Made by a program: the position numbers and the translations under genes
Notes under the pieces: generated by a model
Told to the model about the DNA's origin: nothing
What the model saw: the letters and a program-made list of their open reading frames with translations, nothing else
Databases searched by the model: none
Source: Bacillus sp. (in: firmicutes)
GTDB lineage: Bacteria; Bacillota; Bacilli; Bacillales; Cytobacillaceae
DNA length: 6,979 nucleotides
Assembly: GCA_003457145.1 (NCBI GenBank)
Contig: DMSR01000384.1
Coordinates: 1 to 6,979, forward strand
Direction: 5' to 3'
In this document: positions 4,970-6,979 of the stretch, in pieces
Position numbering within the stretch: the first letter of the stretch is position 1
How the letters are laid out: the number at the start of each line of letters is the position of its first letter

Positions 4970-5884
4970 ATGAGATTCAACTATTTACGATGGTCAGAAA
5001 CCAATTATGCAGGAGAAAGATATCCCCCTGATAATCCAGTTACTCCTCTCGCTGGTTCATGGCCCCTGTTTTTTTTAAAGAAGGACAAAGAAGGGAGATT
5101 CCTTGATCCCTATTATCGAACATTAAGACTACCTATTAAACATCCAAATTTTATTGATTTTGATAAAGAGTTGATCATTGTCCAAAAGACATTAGAGAAT
5201 CTTTCTCCTGATCAGGAACTGATTGGCGAGTATTATGGTACAGGAGTACCTACCAAGCAATGGACACCTGTTATCGACAGATTAATAGACACATATGGTG
5301 TTAGTCCTGTGTATGCTGCCCGGATTCTTGCAGTCGTCCAGGCAGCCATAAACGACACGATGGTGATTGTCTGGGATCTTAAATACCATTGGGACGTTGC
5401 GAGGCCCGATCAATACGACGATACGATGGAGACATTATTATGCACCCCTAGATTCCCAGCCTATCCTTCAGGCCATGCCTCCATGTCAGGATGTACGGAA
5501 GTCATCTTAAGCTATTACTTCCCTAAAGAAGCAAAGAAACTTCATAAATTTGCTGAAGAAGATTCAATCAGCAGATTATATGCTGGCGTTCATTTCCCTT
5601 CTGACAACAATGAAGGGTTAAAGCTGGGTAGGGCAATTGGAAAAATAATCGTAAACTATTTAAAAACACAATATGATTCAGATGGTGATCCGGTCGATTT
5701 GCCATTCTGGGAATACCGGGATGCGGAAATATTGCCTTCGAAATACCAGCAGTTACTCCCTTATGATTTTCCTACGGATTGCACCTCGCTAATAAGGAAT
5801 GTAAATGCAGTAAATGATAAGAACATCTTGGCGCCAAAGCCGTATTTAGCGAAGATGTTAAAGCAAAAAGACGACTGCCAATAA
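4970..5884 (+). CDS. Vanadium haloperoxidase / PAP2-type acid phosphatase family protein
   Basis: A 304-residue protein carrying the full three-part signature shared by vanadate haloperoxidases and class A acid/PAP2 phosphatases. Lys138 and Arg145-Pro146 (KYHWDVARP) give Kx6RP. Ser167-Gly168-His169 (YPSGHAS) give PSGH. Ser201-Arg202, His208 and Asp212 (SRLYAGVHFPSD) give SRx5Hx3D. In the phosphatases His169 assists and His208 attacks the phosphate; in the haloperoxidases the equivalent His holds vanadate. The helix before the first motif (VYAARILAVVQAAINDTMVIVWD) is typical of the haloperoxidase branch, not of membrane PAP2 lipid phosphatases, and no membrane span or signal peptide is visible, so a soluble cytosolic protein is expected. 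Sequence alone does not tell halide oxidation from phosphate hydrolysis. The start at 4970 is chosen for its Shine-Dalgarno. The gene is monocistronic, and its last eight codons and stop are part of its terminator. Confidence 0.9.
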   Translation: MRFNYLRWSETNYAGERYPPDNPVTPLAGSWPLFFLKKDKEGRFLDPYYRTLRLPIKHPNFIDFDKELIIVQKTLENLSPDQELIGEYYGTGVPTKQWTPVIDRLIDTYGVSPVYAARILAVVQAAINDTMVIVWDLKYHWDVARPDQYDDTMETLLCTPRFPAYPSGHASMSGCTEVILSYYFPKEAKKLHKFAEEDSISRLYAGVHFPSDNNEGLKLGRAIGKIIVNYLKTQYDSDGDPVDLPFWEYRDAEILPSKYQQLLPYDFPTDCTSLIRNVNAVNDKNILAPKPYLAKMLKQKDDCQ

Positions 5885-5900
5885 CGGTAGTCGTCTTTTT
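5865..5900 (+). terminator. Bidirectional intrinsic terminator embedded in the 3' end of the gene
   Basis: AAAAAGACGACT (5865-5876) pairs perfectly with AGTCGTCTTTTT (5889-5900). A G-T and two C-G pairs (5877-5879 with 5886-5888) lengthen the stem to 15 bp around the loop AATAAC. The stop codon TAA (5882-5884) lies in the loop. T5 follows on both strands, so it can also end leftward transcription from the MBL gene, whose stop is about 110 bases away. Confidence 0.9.
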
Positions 5901-6012
5901 CTGATTATTAAATACGCCAGTTTTTGAATGGATTGTTTCTTTTTGGCCAAAGAAAATTCTCTATATAAAAATTAGAAAAAACCTTATAAAAATCGGGAGT
6001 ACAGCTTCTTTG

Positions 6013-6861
6013 CTACATGTGATAGCCATTACTGAAGCAGTAGATCGTTTCCAATTCATCCTCAGTCAGCTCTCTCCTGCAACTGTTTTTGTACTCCTCA
6101 ATCATTTTATTTTGTTGCCCATTCAGCGTGCCAGTCAACTCTGCAATCGTTCTAAGGAGCTTTGCTTCTCTATGGTATTCTTCCTTCGAAATCGGCTTCC
6201 AATGAGAAAGGATGTAGGTCTCAGCATCAAATGTTTCGAGAATATCCAGCAAGGCTAATGTTCCAGCTATCGTATAATTCCTTTTCGGGGAGAAAATGTT
6301 TGGATAAATACTGTCAGCAAGGAACAGGATTTTTTCTTCTTTTATATATACAACAACAGAATCTCCAGCATGATCCCCGCCAACATGCTGAAGGATGCAT
6401 GTAAGTCCGCCAAGATCAATTTCCACTTTCCCTACAAAGGTCAATTCTGGAAGAGTAATTTTAATATCTCGATTAGCGGTGAACTCTTTTTTTATAGCAG
6501 TTGAACAAAATTCAATTTCTGTACCTTCTGCCACTCGCTGATCAAGGGCTTCATCGGACCAGGATAGTGGCAGCATTTTTTCAATTGCTTCCTTTGTTTT
6601 CACGGAAGAAATTGAAATCGCCTTCTTTACATGCGAAAGGCCAAAAACATGATCCCAATGCCAATGTGTCAAGACAACAAAGTCAGGATAGGCAACCTGT
6701 TTGTCTAAAAGCATTTCGAGAAATAGCTGCTCCTCCGAGTTACCAGCATCAATCATTAATGTTTTCTCATTTCCAACTACCATTCCCAAAATCGGTCTGT
6801 CAGTTTCGGAAACAGGTGTCATATACCAAAAGCGCTCACCGATTCTCTCTATTAGTTGCAT
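6013..6861 (-). CDS. Metallo-beta-lactamase (MBL) fold metallohydrolase
   Basis: A 282-residue soluble hydrolase of the MBL superfamily. The dinuclear zinc site is complete: His66, His68, Asp70 and His71 (THWHWDHVFGL), His164 in HVGGDHAGDS, Asp183 in LFLADSIY and His220 in ILSHWKP. The N-terminal strands (GMVVGNEKTLMIDAGNS) are the usual MBL start. The C-terminal 60 residues (about 225-282) are helical and are not part of the metal core. The substrate cannot be told; the family includes thioesterases, lactonases, phosphodiesterases and lactamases. The frame is open back to 6972, but AGGAGG at 6871-6876 lies 9 bases before the ATG at 6861, and the extra upstream residues overlap the preceding gene. 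It follows the alpha/beta hydrolase by 13 bases, so the two are co-transcribed and probably translationally coupled. The bidirectional terminator at 5865-5900 is the likely end of the operon. Confidence 0.92.
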   Translation of the reverse strand: MQLIERIGERFWYMTPVSETDRPILGMVVGNEKTLMIDAGNSEEQLFLEMLLDKQVAYPDFVVLTHWHWDHVFGLSHVKKAISISSVKTKEAIEKMLPLSWSDEALDQRVAEGTEIEFCSTAIKKEFTANRDIKITLPELTFVGKVEIDLGGLTCILQHVGGDHAGDSVVVYIKEEKILFLADSIYPNIFSPKRNYTIAGTLALLDILETFDAETYILSHWKPISKEEYHREAKLLRTIAELTGTLNGQQNKMIEEYKNSCRRELTEDELETIYCFSNGYHM

Positions 6862-6870
6862 ATCTCGTTT

Positions 6871-6876
6871 CCTCCT
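6871..6876 (-). promoter_or_regulatory. Ribosome binding site of the MBL gene, overlapping the upstream stop codon
   Basis: AGGAGG on the minus strand, 9 bases before the ATG at 6861. Its first two bases are shared with the TAG (6875-6877) of the preceding gene, a typical arrangement for coupled translation. Confidence 0.85.
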
Positions 6877-6979
6877 ATTTTTCCAGCGAGTCTGCCCAGA
6901 ACGCTTTAAGACGCTCCTGATAATTCTCCTCAGCAATGGTGTATGCTTCAGTGTGTCCTGCACCTGGCACAATCCACAG
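6875..6979 (-). CDS. C-terminal end of an alpha/beta hydrolase, 5' part outside window
   Basis: The last 34 codons of a gene that enters from the right edge: LWIVPGAGHTEAYTIAEENY, ending in ADSLEK and a TAG at 6875-6877. The motif VPGAGHTEAY is the usual last-strand segment of alpha/beta hydrolases with the catalytic His, as in Bacillus YqkD-like or acyl-esterase members, and the following helix (about YQERLKAFWADSLEK) closes the fold. The nucleophile and acid residues lie beyond the window, so activity cannot be judged. The stop overlaps the ribosome binding site of the MBL gene, which indicates a two-gene or longer leftward operon of hydrolases. The frame assignment is confident; the subfamily is a guess. 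Confidence 0.8.
   Translation of the reverse strand: MWIVPGAGHTEAYTIAEENYQERLKAFWADSLEK

Noticed and set aside
5936..5955. TTTCTTT/AAAGAAA inverted repeat between the convergent genes
   Set aside because: It is made of simple A/T-rich runs, has no T-run in the right place, and a much stronger terminator lies 36 bases away.
6862..6972. 37-residue Arg/Lys-rich N-terminal extension of the MBL protein
   Set aside because: It is the out-of-frame shadow of the alpha/beta hydrolase end, and AGGAGG supports the ATG at 6861.

Overview
The window looks like chromosomal DNA of a low-GC Gram-positive bacterium of the Bacillus group. The base composition is AT-rich, Shine-Dalgarno sites are strong (AGGAGG, AAGGAGG), promoters have the sigma-A form, intrinsic terminators are compact, and the gene families are typical of Bacillaceae. 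This placement rests on style and gene content, not on a marker gene.

Layout from left to right. Minus strand: the start of a manganese catalase that runs off the left edge (1-770). Then comes a 310-base gap holding two intrinsic terminators and an orphan stretch that may be a decayed small gene or an RNA. Next are a secreted subtilisin-type protease with its own promoter and terminator (1081-2418), a 335-base gap, and a DUF2161-type PD-(D/E)XK nuclease-fold protein (2754-3497). Divergent from that, on the plus strand, is a 100-residue single-pass membrane protein (3645-3947) ending in a strong terminator. Minus strand again: a CoxG-like SRPBCC protein (4044-4496), then a 473-base gap that may encode a 39-residue peptide (4696-4815). 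Plus strand: a vanadium haloperoxidase/PAP2-type enzyme (4970-5884) whose stop codon lies in the loop of its own terminator. Minus strand at the right edge: the tail of an alpha/beta hydrolase (6875-6979) closely followed by a metallo-beta-lactamase-fold hydrolase (6013-6861).

Most genes appear to be independent single-gene transcription units with alternating orientation and their own terminators. The only convincing operon is the alpha/beta hydrolase and MBL pair, where the stop codon of the first overlaps the ribosome binding site of the second. No mobile element, CRISPR array, tRNA, rRNA or convincing known riboswitch was seen. I found no clear multi-gene undescribed system. The least explained parts are the possible 39-residue peptide, the orphan terminated stretch at 846-1040, and the structured GC-rich island at 4723-4780.
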